Shown in pieces: positions 1 to 10,435 of a stretch of DNA of 64,000 nt. The notes beneath the pieces are model-generated. The model saw only the letters and a program-made list of their open reading frames with translations, was not told the origin of the DNA and ran no database searches. Each line of letters begins with the position of its first letter. Position 1 is the stretch's first letter. A program made the position numbers and the translations under genes. This stretch comes from Mycobacterium montefiorense. Lineage in GTDB: Bacteria > Actinomycetota > Actinomycetes > Mycobacteriales > Mycobacteriaceae. The DNA is taken from contig NZ_BFCH01000026.1 of NCBI RefSeq assembly GCF_003112775.1, positions 62,001-126,000 of the forward strand. The letters run 5' to 3'.

Positions 1-291
1 CTCGACCGCACCGATGCCGACCACCACGCTCGCCCCCAGGGTGAACGAACTGCCGTACGCGGCCAACGGGCTCAGCTCGAGGAACGGCGAGTCCGGGTCC
101 ACCAGCAGTTCGATGCGCTCGCGTGCGGTGAGTTTTCCACGGGAGTGGTGGCGCTGCGTGTATTTCGCTCCGCCGCCCGCGAGCGCCTTGTCGTGCTCGA
201 GGTCGATCTCGGCTAGCTTGGCGATCATGGTTTCGGCCGCGTCGGCGTAGCTGGGCGCCTTCGGGTCGAGGTTGGACTGCAGCACGGTCAT
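1..291 (-). CDS. accD2: Acyl-CoA carboxylase carboxyltransferase (beta) subunit, N-terminal part
   Basis: This is the first 97 codons of a biotin-dependent acyl-CoA carboxylase beta subunit; the rest lies beyond the left edge. The reverse strand reads MTVLQSNLDPKAPSYADAAE and then a RHHSRGKLTARERIELLVDP segment, typical of the N-terminus of propionyl/methylcrotonyl-type carboxyltransferases. The ATG overlaps the stop of the preceding acyl-CoA dehydrogenase (ATGA), so the genes are translationally coupled. In M. tuberculosis accD2 (Rv0974c) sits next to fadE13 in the same order. The likely role is carboxylation of a branched-chain acyl-CoA during catabolism. The exact substrate is inferred from the neighbourhood only. 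Confidence 0.9.
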   Translation of the reverse strand, partial: MTVLQSNLDPKAPSYADAAETMIAKLAEIDLEHDKALAGGGAKYTQRHHSRGKLTARERIELLVDPDSPFLELSPLAAYGSSFTLGASVVVGIGAVE

Positions 292-1432
292 GATTGGAAT
301 CCCAGGAGTTTGGCGGACAGTGCGGTCAGTATTTCGGTGGTTCCGCCGCCAATGCCCAGGATCCGCATGTCCCGGTATTGGCGTTCGACTTCGGATTCGG
401 CCATATAGCCCATGCCGCCGAAGAGCTGAACGGCTTGGTTGGCCACCCATTCGCCGGCTTCGACGGCCGTGTTCTTGGCGAAGCACAACTGCGGGATCAG
501 ATTCGTCTCGCCGGCGAGCTGGCACTGGACCACGTGGCGTGAATAGACCCGGGTAACGTCGATGCGGCGGGCCATCTCGGCCAGGGTGTTCTGCACCGAC
601 TGCCGCGAAATCAGCGGGCGGCCGAACGTCTCGCGGTCGCGACACCACTGCACGGTGATGTCCAGACAACGTTGCGCACTCGAATATGCTTGTGCGGCAA
701 GGCCGATACGTTCAGATACGAATGCCTGCGCGATCTGGGCGAAACCACTGTTCTCGGCGCCGACCAGGTTGGCCACCGGAACCCGGGCGTCGGTGTAGGA
801 CAACTCAGCGGTGTCAGACGACCGCCAGCCCATCTTGTCCAGCTTGCGGCTCACCTCGAAGCCTGGTGTGCCCTTCTCGACTGCCAGCAGCGAAACCCCT
901 GCTGCGCCAGGACCTCCGGTGCGCACTGCGGTCACGACATAGTCGGCGCGAACACCGGAGGTGATGTAGGTCTTGGCGCCGTTGACCAAATAATGATCCC
1001 CGTCACGCACCGCGGTGGTGCGCAAATGCCCGACATCTGACCCGCCGCCGGGTTCGGTGATGGCCAGGGATCCGATCATGGTGCCGGCCAACGTCGGCCG
1101 CACGAACTCCTCGATCAGCCGCTGATCACCCGAGGCGATCATGTGCGGTACCGCGATGCCACAGGTGAACAGCGACGCGAAGACACCGCCCGGGGCACCG
1201 GCCTGGTGGAACTCCTCGCAGATGAGCACCGCGTCGGCGCCGTCGCCGCCGCCACCGCCGACCGCTTCTGGCAGCCCGGCGCCCAGCAGCCCGGCCGCCC
1301 CCGCGCGACGGTGTAGGTCGCGCGGCAGATCGCCGGTGCGTTCCCACTCGTCGACGTGGGGCAGGATTTCGCGTTCGGTGAACGAGCGCACCGTCTTTCG
1401 CAGCTGCTCGCGCTCCGGCGTGTTCCAAAGAT

Positions 1433-1436
<4 letters not shown>
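288..1436 (-). CDS. fadE13: Acyl-CoA dehydrogenase FadE13
   Basis: FAD-dependent acyl-CoA dehydrogenase of about 382 residues, the normal family length, catalysing alpha,beta-desaturation of an acyl-CoA. The reading starts VNLWNTPEREQLRKTVRSF with GTG at 1436. An upstream extension of the frame exists, but this GTG overlaps the stop of the preceding gene (GTGA) and gives the usual N-terminus. The SLAITEPGGGSDVGHLRTTA segment is the flavin/substrate-binding region, and the C-terminus has LFGGMGYMAESEVERQYRDM and IGGGTTEI typical of the family. It lies between the AtuA-like gene and accD2, matching the M. tuberculosis Rv0974c-Rv0976c order. A role in branched acyl-CoA or leucine-type catabolism is inferred from accD2. 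Confidence 0.93.
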
Positions 1437-3145
<1,709 letters not shown>

Positions 3146-3181
3146 TGGCGTCCTCCATTCAGGAATTACCGATGCTCGACC

Positions 3182-3227
3182 AACCAACCACCCGGTAGGT
3201 TAGCGGGTACCGCCGGTGTCACGTCAA
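3182..3227 (-). promoter_or_regulatory. Probable promoter and imperfect-palindrome operator of the atuA-fadE13-accD2 operon
   Basis: On the minus strand a TTGACG hexamer (3222-3227) is followed after 19 bases by TAACCT (3197-3202), a plausible housekeeping promoter. Overlapping the -10 is an imperfect palindrome, AACCAACC-N4-GGTAGGTT on the plus strand (3182-3201), with 7 of 8 arm positions matching. It lies 37 to 56 bases upstream of the start codon. This is what a repressor site looks like, but no regulator gene is visible beside it. Confidence 0.4.
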
Positions 3228-3393
3228 GGATGCCCGCCTCGGCGCTGGTGTCATAGCCGCGCAGGCCGCACGCCCCGTTTTGGCCACCAGCAGGTCACCG
3301 ACTATTCTTGAGTGCAATCGTCGCCGTCGGCCGTACTGGTCATTCCGTGCGACGCACGACCGCAAACCCCACACCGAGGAGTAAGGCCCGACC

Positions 3394-3567
3394 ATGGCCA
3401 CACCCAAGCGCAGGATGTCGCGCTCGAACACCCGTAGCCGCCGCTCGCAGTGGAAGGCCGAAAAGACCGAGCTCGTCGGTGTGACGGTCGCCGGCCAGAA
3501 GCACAAGGTGCCGCGTCGACTGCTCAAGGCTGCTCGCCTGGGCCTCATTGATCTCGACCGACGCTAA
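3394..3567 (+). CDS. rpmF: 50S ribosomal protein L32
   Basis: A 57-residue basic protein beginning MATPKRRMSRSNTRSRRSQW and ending in LIDLDRR, clearly L32. It contains no cysteines, so it is the zinc-independent form. A purine-rich GAGGAG lies upstream of the ATG. It stands alone between the minus-strand catabolic operon and mprA, as rpmF (Rv0979A) does in M. tuberculosis, but the PE_PGRS genes that flank it there are absent. Confidence 0.95.
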   Translation: MATPKRRMSRSNTRSRRSQWKAEKTELVGVTVAGQKHKVPRRLLKAARLGLIDLDRR

Positions 3568-3589
3568 TCTCGGCAAATACCCGGCGCGC

Positions 3590-3607
3590 CTCTCAGCCCG
3601 CTCTCAG
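3590..3607 (+). promoter_or_regulatory. MprA box upstream of mprA
   Basis: Two direct repeats of CTCTCAG (3590-3596 and 3601-3607) are spaced 11 bases start to start, one helical turn, and end 17 bases before the mprA start. The MprA response regulator of M. tuberculosis is known to bind such a paired repeat upstream of its own gene. Autoregulation is inferred. Confidence 0.75.
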
Positions 3608-3624
3608 GCCCTAGGACGAAACTA

Positions 3625-4316
<692 letters not shown>

Positions 4317-4317
<1 letters not shown>

Positions 4318-5876
4318 TGATTCGGTACCAACGACGTCGGCGCGCACCGCTGCGAGCCCCCAGTTCGTTGTCGCTGCGGTGGCGGGTGATGTTGCTGGCG
4401 ATGTCGATGGTGGCCATGGTCGTGGTGCTGATGGCATTCGCCGTGTACGCGGTTGTCGCGGCGGCGCTCTACAGCGACATCGACAACCAGCTGGACAGTC
4501 GAGCACAGCTGCTGATCGCCAGTGGTTCGCTGGCCGCCGACCCGGCAAAGGCCATCGAGGGCACGGCGTACTCAGACGTCAACGCGATGCTGGTGAACCC
4601 CGGCCACTCGATCTACACCGCGCAACAGCCCGGGCAGACGTTGCCGGTCGATTCGCCGGAGAAGGCGGTCATTCGAGGCGACTTGTTCATGTCCCGTCGC
4701 ACCGCTTCCGACCAGCGAATCCTGGCCATCCACATGCCCAACGGCTGTTCGCTGCTGATCTCCAAGAGCCTCAAGCCCACCGAAGCGGTGATGACCAAAC
4801 TGCGGTGGGTGCTGCTAATCGTCGGCGGCATCGGTGTCGCGGTTGCCGCCGTGGCCGGCGGGATGGTCACTCGGGCCGGGTTGCGTCCGGTCGCCCGCCT
4901 GACCGAAGCGGCCGAGCGGGTGGCTCGTACCGACGACCTGCGGCCCATTCCGGTCTTCGGCAGCGACGAATTGGCAAGGCTCACTGAGGCATTCAACCTG
5001 ATGCTGCGGGCGCTGGCCGAGTCCCGGGAACGGCAGACACGGCTGGTCACCGACGCTGGCCACGAATTGCGTACCCCGCTGACGTCGCTGCGGACCAACG
5101 TCGAACTGCTGATGGCGTCGATGGAACCCGGCGCCCCACGGCTACCCGAACAGGAGATGGTCGATCTGCGCACCGATGTGCTGGCGCAGATCGAAGAATT
5201 GTCCACTCTGGTAGGCGATCTGGTGGACCTCACCCGAGACGACGCCGGCCAGGTGGTACACGAGCCGGTCGACATGTCCGAGGTCATCGATCGGAGTCTG
5301 GAGCGAGTCAGGCGGCGCCGCAACGACATTCACTTCGACGTCGACGTGATTCCCTGGCAGGTCTACGGCGATAACGCCGGCCTGTCGCGCGCGGCGCTGA
5401 ACCTGATGGACAACGCGGCCAAGTGGAGCCCGCCGGGCGCCCACGTCGGTGTCCGGATGCGCCAGCTCGACCCGTCGCATGCCGAGCTGGTGGTCTCCGA
5501 CTTCGGCCCCGGGATCCCACCGCACGAGCGGCGGCTGGTGTTCGAACGCTTCTACCGGTCGACGACGGCGCGGGCCCTGCCCGGTTCGGGACTGGGGTTG
5601 GCCATCGTCAAGCAGGTGGTGCTCAACCACGGCGGACTGCTGCGCGTCGAGGACACTGTTTCGGACGGTCATCCTCCGGGAACGTCGATTTACGTGCTGC
5701 TACCTGGCCGGCCATTGCCGGTTTCGGCGTATCCGACGGCCGGGACCGACGGTGAGGTTGGCCCGAACGGCGCCGCCAAGACCGACCCCGCCGTACCCAC
5801 CGATGGCGATGCACGCAACTCTCGGGGTACGACGAGCGTTATCTCAGTGGACTCTCAGTCCGCGCGCGCAAGGTAG
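4317..5876 (+). CDS. mprB: Sensor histidine kinase MprB
   Basis: A 519-residue membrane histidine kinase. A first membrane helix lies near residues 28-50, followed by an extracytoplasmic sensor region to about 160 and a second helix at about 163-183. Then come HAMP (RPVARLTEAAERVA), the HisKA box with the phospho-accepting His in DAGHELRTPLTSL, and a HATPase domain with the N box NLMDNAAKWS and G boxes DFGPGIPP and GSGLGLAI. MprB senses cell-envelope stress and phosphorylates MprA. The proline/threonine-rich tail after the kinase domain makes it slightly longer than the M. tuberculosis protein. The 3' end of the gene contains the MprA box for pepD. Confidence 0.97.
5841..5858 (+). promoter_or_regulatory. 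Second MprA box, upstream of pepD
   Basis: ATCTCAG (5841-5847) and CTCTCAG (5852-5858) are spaced 11 bases start to start, the same geometry as the box in front of mprA. The site lies inside the last codons of mprB and 94 bases before the pepD start. pepD is a known member of the MprAB regulon, so a pepD-specific promoter here is likely. Confidence 0.7.
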
Positions 5877-5951
5877 ATGCAGTTAGTGTTGGAAATCGAG
5901 CCAAGTCGAGCTCGATAGCACCCCGAATTAGAGGAAGAGCGACTTAGCGAC

Positions 5952-7457
5952 ATGACGAATGACCCGAGGTATTCACCACCGCCGCAGCAGCCGGGATACC
6001 GCGCGCCTAACCAGCCCGTACGCCCCGCGTATGCCCAAGGGCAGCAACCGTACGGCCAGCCGTTCGACTGGCGGTACCAACAGAGCCAGCAGCCGCCGCC
6101 GTCGCAATACCGCCGGCCCTACGAGCCGTTCGGCGACACCGGGTCGGGTTCGATTCCCGGCGGTACCGGACCGGGCCGGATCCCCGGCGGTACCGGCGCG
6201 GGTCCGATACCGGGCGGTACCGGGACGGGTCCGATGCCCGGCATGTTGCCGCCGATGGGGCCCCCGCGCCGGCCGGAGAAGCGTTCCCGTGCCGGTCTGC
6301 TGACGGCAGGCGCGCTGGCGATCGCGGTGGTGTCGGCCGGTATCGGTGGTGCCGCGGCAACAGTCGTCGAACTGGGTACGCACTCCACGGTCACCGGCGG
6401 CGGTGGTGGCCCCTCGGGAGCCACGCCAGGCGTTCCGGCGGCCAACATGCCGCCCGGCAGCGTCGAGCAAATCGCTGCGAAGGTGGTGCCAAGCGTCGTG
6501 ATGCTCGAGACCGATATCGGGCGTGCGTCAGAGGAGGGCTCCGGCGTCATCTTGTCGTCCGACGGGCTGATTCTGACCAACAACCACGTCATCGCCGCGG
6601 CCGCGACCCCTCCGAAGGCACCGAGTGGACCCGGAGGAGCAAACGGACCGACGCCCGGCGCGCCGCCGCCGCCCGGTGGCCCGGGTAGTCCGACACCGAA
6701 GACGACCGTGACATTCTCCGACGGTCGCACCGCACCATTCACGGTGGTCGGTGCCGATCCCACGAGTGACATCGCCGTGATCCGCGCGTCGGGTGTTTCG
6801 GGACTGACGCCCATCGCCTTGGGCTCCTCGTCGGATGTGCGGGTCGGCCAGCCGGTGCTGGCAATCGGTTCGCCGCTGGGCTTGTCCGGCACGGTGACCA
6901 CAGGAATCATCAGCGCCTTGAACCGGCCGGTGTCGACGACCGGTGAGTCCGGTAACCAGAACACGGTGCTGGACGCGATTCAGACCGATGCCGCGATCAA
7001 CCCGGGTAACTCCGGCGGGGCGTTGGTCAACATGAACGGCCAGCTGGTCGGCATCAATTCCGCGATCGCCACTCTGGGTGGCGATTCGCCCGACGCCCAG
7101 AGCGGTTCGATCGGACTTGGCTTCGCGATCCCGGTCGACCAGGCCAAGCGCATCGCGGACGAGTTGATCAGCACCGGCAAGGCGTCGCATGCATCGCTGG
7201 GTGTGCAGGTGACCAGTGACAAGGGCACGCCGGGCGCCAAGGTCGTCGACGTCGTGACCGGGGGTGCGGCCGCAAACGCGGGAGTGCCCAAGAACGTGGT
7301 CGTCACCAAGGTCGACGATCGTCCTATCAGCAGTGCCGACGCCCTGGTTGCCGCGGTGCGGTCCAAGGCGCCAGGCGACAAGGTGTCGCTGACTTTCCAA
7401 GATCCCGGCGGCGGCAGCCGAACGGTGCAGGTCACCCTGGGCAAGGCGGATCAGTGA
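5952..7457 (+). CDS. pepD: HtrA-like serine protease PepD
   Basis: A 501-residue membrane-anchored DegP/HtrA protease. Residues 1-110 are a cytoplasmic proline/glutamine/glycine-rich region, with a single membrane helix at about 115-137. The trypsin-like domain carries the triad His212 (TNNHVI), Asp273 (TSDIAV) and Ser354 (NPGNSGG). A C-terminal PDZ domain follows (about 400-495). PepD acts outside the membrane in protein quality control and feeds back on MprAB signalling. It is longer than M. tuberculosis PepD (464 residues) owing to a repeated IPGGTGxG stretch near the N-terminus and a Pro/Gly loop at about 219-249, between the catalytic His and the next strand. An MprA box precedes it. Confidence 0.95.
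   Translation: MTNDPRYSPPPQQPGYRAPNQPVRPAYAQGQQPYGQPFDWRYQQSQQPPPSQYRRPYEPFGDTGSGSIPGGTGPGRIPGGTGAGPIPGGTGTGPMPGMLPPMGPPRRPEKRSRAGLLTAGALAIAVVSAGIGGAAATVVELGTHSTVTGGGGGPSGATPGVPAANMPPGSVEQIAAKVVPSVVMLETDIGRASEEGSGVILSSDGLILTNNHVIAAAATPPKAPSGPGGANGPTPGAPPPPGGPGSPTPKTTVTFSDGRTAPFTVVGADPTSDIAVIRASGVSGLTPIALGSSSDVRVGQPVLAIGSPLGLSGTVTTGIISALNRPVSTTGESGNQNTVLDAIQTDAAINPGNSGGALVNMNGQLVGINSAIATLGGDSPDAQSGSIGLGFAIPVDQAKRIADELISTGKASHASLGVQVTSDKGTPGAKVVDVVTGGAAANAGVPKNVVVTKVDDRPISSADALVAAVRSKAPGDKVSLTFQDPGGGSRTVQVTLGKADQ
6151..6241 (+). repeat. 27-base in-frame tandem repeat in pepD
   Basis: Three full units and one partial unit of about 27 bases encode IPGGTGPGR, IPGGTGAGP, IPGGTGTGP and then MPG at about residues 68-97 of PepD. 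The repeats keep the reading frame, so copy number could vary between strains without inactivating the gene. Confidence 0.75.
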
Positions 7458-8005
7458 TGAGAGTCGATGAGCCGATCTCCGAGCTCGGATATACGGTTGC
7501 ACCCATGGAAACGGGTGCTGAGTTGGTAGTCGGCCGGGCTCTGGTTGTGGTCGTCGACGATCGCACCGCGCACGGGGATGAAGAAGATCACAGTGGGCCG
7601 CTGGTCACCGAGCTGCTGACCGAGGCGGGATTCGTCGTTGACGGTGTGGTGGCCGTTTCGGCCGACGAGGTCGAGATCCGCAACGCGCTGAACACCGCGG
7701 TGATAGGTGGGGTCGATCTGGTGGTCTCCGTCGGTGGGACCGGAGTGACCCCGCGCGACGTCACCCCGGAGGCGACCCGCGAGATTCTTGACCGGGAAAT
7801 CCTTGGCATCGCCGAAGCCGTGCGCGGGTCTGCGCTGTCCGCGGGCATCATCGACGCCGGCTTGTCCCGCGGTCTGGCGGGCGTGTCCGGAAGCACGTTG
7901 GTGGTCAATCTCGCCGGTTCCCGTTACGCGGTGCGCGACGGTATGGCGACGCTGAATCCACTCGCCGCACAGATCATCGGGCAGTTATCTAGCCTCGAGA
8001 TCTAG
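7457..8005 (+). CDS. moaB2: MoaB/Mog-family molybdopterin biosynthesis protein
   Basis: A 182-residue MoaB/MogA-fold protein. It has VVSVGGTGVTPRDVTPEATR, the family's nucleotide/MPT-binding GGTG loop, and GLAGVSGSTLVVNLAGS near the C-terminus. Family members adenylylate molybdopterin in cofactor synthesis. The ATG at 7457 overlaps the pepD stop (TGATG); a GTG one codon earlier and an internal ATG at 7505 are alternatives. Position after pepD and before mscL equals Rv0984 (moaB2). It belongs to the mprAB-pepD transcription unit by spacing. Its real molybdopterin role in mycobacteria is uncertain because several paralogs exist. Confidence 0.9.
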   Translation: MRVDEPISELGYTVAPMETGAELVVGRALVVVVDDRTAHGDEEDHSGPLVTELLTEAGFVVDGVVAVSADEVEIRNALNTAVIGGVDLVVSVGGTGVTPRDVTPEATREILDREILGIAEAVRGSALSAGIIDAGLSRGLAGVSGSTLVVNLAGSRYAVRDGMATLNPLAAQIIGQLSSLEI

Positions 8006-8013
8006 AGTTGCTC

Positions 8014-8029
8014 GGCGGGAGTTCCCGCC
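8014..8029. terminator. Hairpin between convergent moaB2 and mscL
   Basis: GGCGGG-AGTT-CCCGCC forms a perfect 6-bp GC stem (extendable to 7) with a 4-base loop in the 43-base gap between two convergent genes. There is no T-run, as is common in mycobacteria. It could end transcription from both sides. Confidence 0.5.
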
Positions 8030-8048
8030 CCGCTTCAGCCGTGGAATT

Positions 8049-8510
8049 TCACTGCGATTCGGTGTCCGCGCGGGGCCCGTGCTCGGGCGGCGGCGTCGTG
8101 CTGACCCCGCCGTGCTTGCCCGACGAGAGCTCTCCATTGGTCTGGCCGAGCAGGTCGCGGATCTCGGTCAGCAAAACGATCTGGGCGTCATCGGCCTGCT
8201 CGACCTCGCCGCGCCTGCGCAGTGTGTTGTAAGGCAGCACGACCAGGAAGTACACCACCGCGGCGACCAGGACGAAGTTGATAGCGGCCGACAGCAGCAC
8301 GTTCAGGTCGATGGTCTGTCCGCCTCCGATGCCGATCCTCAGGGCGCCGACGTCGGACTGCTGGTTGACGCCGATCCGATTGATCAACGGCGTGATGATG
8401 CTGTCGGTGAACTTGGTGACCAGTGCGGTGAACGCCGTACCGATTACCACCGCGACGGACAGGTCGACGATATTGCCCCGCGCGAGAAACTCTTTGAACC
8501 CCTTGAGCAT
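8049..8510 (-). CDS. mscL: Large-conductance mechanosensitive channel MscL
   Basis: A 153-residue membrane protein starting MLKGFKEFLARGNIVDLSVA, almost identical over its first 100 residues to the crystallised M. tuberculosis MscL. The first helix (about 15-43) carries AVVIGTAFTALVTKF and lines the pore. A periplasmic loop follows (INRIGVNQQSDVGALRIGIG), then the second helix (about 70-92, SAAINFVLVAAVVYFLVVLP) and the C-terminal bundle. Homopentamers open on membrane stretch to release solutes during hypo-osmotic shock. It is convergent with moaB2. Confidence 0.97.
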   Translation of the reverse strand: MLKGFKEFLARGNIVDLSVAVVIGTAFTALVTKFTDSIITPLINRIGVNQQSDVGALRIGIGGGQTIDLNVLLSAAINFVLVAAVVYFLVVLPYNTLRRRGEVEQADDAQIVLLTEIRDLLGQTNGELSSGKHGGVSTTPPPEHGPRADTESQ

Positions 8511-8575
8511 TCGGACGTCCTTTCTGGGCTGGACATAGTTTGCTGCGGGTTGTGTGGCGAGCGGCGGCCAGGCAC

Positions 8576-9256
8576 TCAGTGCAGGGTGAGGGTCACGGCC
8601 TGCCCCAGGACCGAGCCTGCCACCATGTTCGCCACGCGAGCCGGCAGCGCAACTAACACTACGCGGTCAGCGTCCGCGGCCTGGACTTTCTGCTTGGGCG
8701 ACACGAGCACGACGACGGCATCGGTTGCCACCACCGAGCTGGCCGGCCGGGTGCCCGGGTGCGAATCCGCGGTTGGGGCGGCCAGCACGTCGACGACATC
8801 GCCGGCGCGAACGAGATCGATCAGCGCGCTGTCGGCCAGACGTAGCGGCACGATGCGGGCGCCGGCCCCGGCCTTCGACGCGATTGCGGCCTCGGCAAGT
8901 CGGCTGCCCAGCAGCCGGACGTCGGTAAGCACCTCGCCGCGGCGCGTCGGGCCGGCCAGCATCGAACCGACCACGGCACCCGGGTCGGCTTGTGACCCGT
9001 CGGGAACTGTTGTCGCTAAACGTTTTTCGACTCGAAGGTCGTCGGGCGTCAGGGCTGTACCGGGAGGGATGTCGTGTGTGGCCACCACGACGTCGACGCG
9101 ATCACCGTCGGGATTTGAGCGCACCGCCGCGATGCCGGCCAGCACGACGAGCCCGCCCGCGGCCACCCGGCGGGCCAGCACGGTGCGGGTCCAGTCCGGG
9201 CGCAGCGTTGCCGATATCCGCTGCAACAGTGCTGGATTCAGTGACGGTTCCCCCAC
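8576..9256 (-). CDS. SAF-domain membrane protein (CpaB/flagellar P-ring chaperone-like)
   Basis: A 226-residue protein with an N-terminal arginine-rich stretch, one membrane helix (about 29-45, VAAGGLVVLAGIAAV) and a SAF domain (VVVATHDIPPGTALTPDDLR, then the GEVLTDVRL segment). It corresponds to Rv0990c by position and size. SAF domains occur in CpaB pilus-assembly proteins, flagellar P-ring chaperones and antifreeze-like sugar enzymes. No pilus genes are nearby, so the function is unknown. It lies downstream of the ruc gene on the same strand with a 66-base gap. Confidence 0.75.
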   Translation of the reverse strand: MGEPSLNPALLQRISATLRPDWTRTVLARRVAAGGLVVLAGIAAVRSNPDGDRVDVVVATHDIPPGTALTPDDLRVEKRLATTVPDGSQADPGAVVGSMLAGPTRRGEVLTDVRLLGSRLAEAAIASKAGAGARIVPLRLADSALIDLVRAGDVVDVLAAPTADSHPGTRPASSVVATDAVVVLVSPKQKVQAADADRVVLVALPARVANMVAGSVLGQAVTLTLH

Positions 9257-9322
9257 GCCGCCACGGTAAGCGCAGCGGGCCTCGGATAGTTCCCGTCATA
9301 CAAGCGTGCTGTGGATAACCCG

Positions 9323-9679
9323 CTAGCTGGAAGCGGCCGCGGCCGACGATGCCGAACTCGTCGACTTCTCGCTGGACGTGGACTTGTCGCTGGAGCCGGA
9401 TTTCTCGGTGGAGCTGGACTTGTCGCTGGCACCGGAGCTCTCGCCCGATCCCGAGCCGTTGGTGGACGAGCCGTTGGTCGCACTCGACGATTTCTTGCCC
9501 GACTCGCGGCTGTCGGTGCGGTAGAAGCCGCTGCCTTTGAACACGACGCCGACGGAGTTGAACAGCTTGCGCAGCCGGCCCGAGCACTTCTCGCAGGTAG
9601 TCAGCGTGTCGTCGGTGAAGGCCTGCACAACGTCAAAGCGGTCGCCGCACTCCGTGCACGCGTAGCTATAGGTCGGCAC
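9323..9679 (-). CDS. ruc: FmdB-type zinc-ribbon protein, redox-regulated chaperone Ruc
   Basis: A 118-residue protein. The N-terminal zinc ribbon has two CxxC pairs (Cys8/Cys11 and Cys29/Cys32 in YACTEC and CEKC). From about residue 60 the protein is a low-complexity Ser/Gly/Lys tail that is probably disordered. It matches Rv0991c of M. tuberculosis, described as Ruc, a chaperone activated when oxidation releases zinc and that cooperates with DnaK. A CIRCE-like operator lies just upstream, in agreement with HrcA control reported for the orthologue. An adjacent folate-metabolism gene on the same strand lies on the far side of the operator. Confidence 0.88.
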   Translation of the reverse strand: MPTYSYACTECGDRFDVVQAFTDDTLTTCEKCSGRLRKLFNSVGVVFKGSGFYRTDSRESGKKSSSATNGSSTNGSGSGESSGASDKSSSTEKSGSSDKSTSSEKSTSSASSAAAASS

Positions 9680-9706
9680 TAAAAATCCTCCGTCAGATAA
9701 GTCTCA

Positions 9707-9734
9707 TTAGCACTCTACAGTGCCCGAGTGCTAA
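9707..9734 (-). promoter_or_regulatory. CIRCE-like HrcA operator upstream of ruc
   Basis: TTAGCACTC (9707-9715) and GAGTGCTAA (9726-9734) are perfect arms of the CIRCE heat-shock operator, 28 bases upstream of the ruc start on its template. The spacer as read is 10 bases, one more than the canonical 9. HrcA repression with heat induction of ruc is inferred. Confidence 0.85.
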
Positions 9735-9753
9735 AACAGCCATGAAATCCGTC

Positions 9754-10359
9754 TCATTCCCGGCCGCCATCGTCGGCTCGCAACGCCAAAACCCCGCGCT
9801 GCGGGGTGATCACGTGGGTCATCGGCACGTCGTGTGGATCGGCCGGTAATTCGTCGACGAACTCCAGGTCGCGCACCATCGCGATCAGGCGTGCTTGCGG
9901 ATTTCTGCCGTCCAGCGACCGGTCGTAGAAGCCCCGGCCCCGGCCCAGCCGCGCGCCCCGATGGTCGACGGCCAACGCCGGAACCACCACCATTTCGGCC
10001 TCGGCCAAAACCGACTCCGGCAGCCATGGCGCGGGCGGCTCGAGCAGACCCCAGTGCGCCCGGACGAGCTCGCCCGGCCGGTATTCGCCCCACTGCAGCC
10101 GCATCGGGGTGCCGTCGCCGGCGGTGCGCGCAACCGGCAACAGCACCCGCTGGGACCGCTCCAGCAACATGTCCAGCATCTCGACGGATCCCGGCTCGGT
10201 GCCCACTGGAACATAGGCGCAGACGGTGCTGCCGCTGATCACCGCGAGCGCCAGCTGTTCGTTGAGCATCCGCGCCTCAGCGGCGTGAACGTCGTCGGCA
10301 ATGCAACGTCGAGCCGCCAGCACCCGCTCGCGCAATGCTGCCTTGCTCGACATGGTCAT
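9754..10359 (-). CDS. 5-formyltetrahydrofolate cyclo-ligase
   Basis: A 201-residue member of the 5-FTHF cyclo-ligase (MTHFS) family, which converts 5-formyl-THF to 5,10-methenyl-THF using ATP. Visible family features are the N-terminal SKAALRERVLAARR helix, VCAYVPVGTEP, the VVPALAVDHRGARLGRGRGFYDR signature with the glycine-rich loop (about 137-159), and the C-terminal DVPMTHVITPQRG. The start is ATG at 10359 or the in-frame ATG two codons later. It corresponds to Rv0992c and is transcribed away from galU. Confidence 0.92.
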   Translation of the reverse strand: MTMSSKAALRERVLAARRCIADDVHAAEARMLNEQLALAVISGSTVCAYVPVGTEPGSVEMLDMLLERSQRVLLPVARTAGDGTPMRLQWGEYRPGELVRAHWGLLEPPAPWLPESVLAEAEMVVVPALAVDHRGARLGRGRGFYDRSLDGRNPQARLIAMVRDLEFVDELPADPHDVPMTHVITPQRGVLALRADDGGRE

Positions 10360-10435
10360 GCATCAACGATGACAGCACGAGTATTCGGCCTGCCATGCAG
10401 CGGCGGCAAACCCGATGAGCGCTATGGTGTGAACG

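Noticed and set aside
3194..3210. TAGGTTAGCGGGTACC as a possible IdeR box before the AtuA-like gene
   Set aside because: Matches stop after the first half; the dyad AACCAACC-N4-GGTAGGTT explains the region better.
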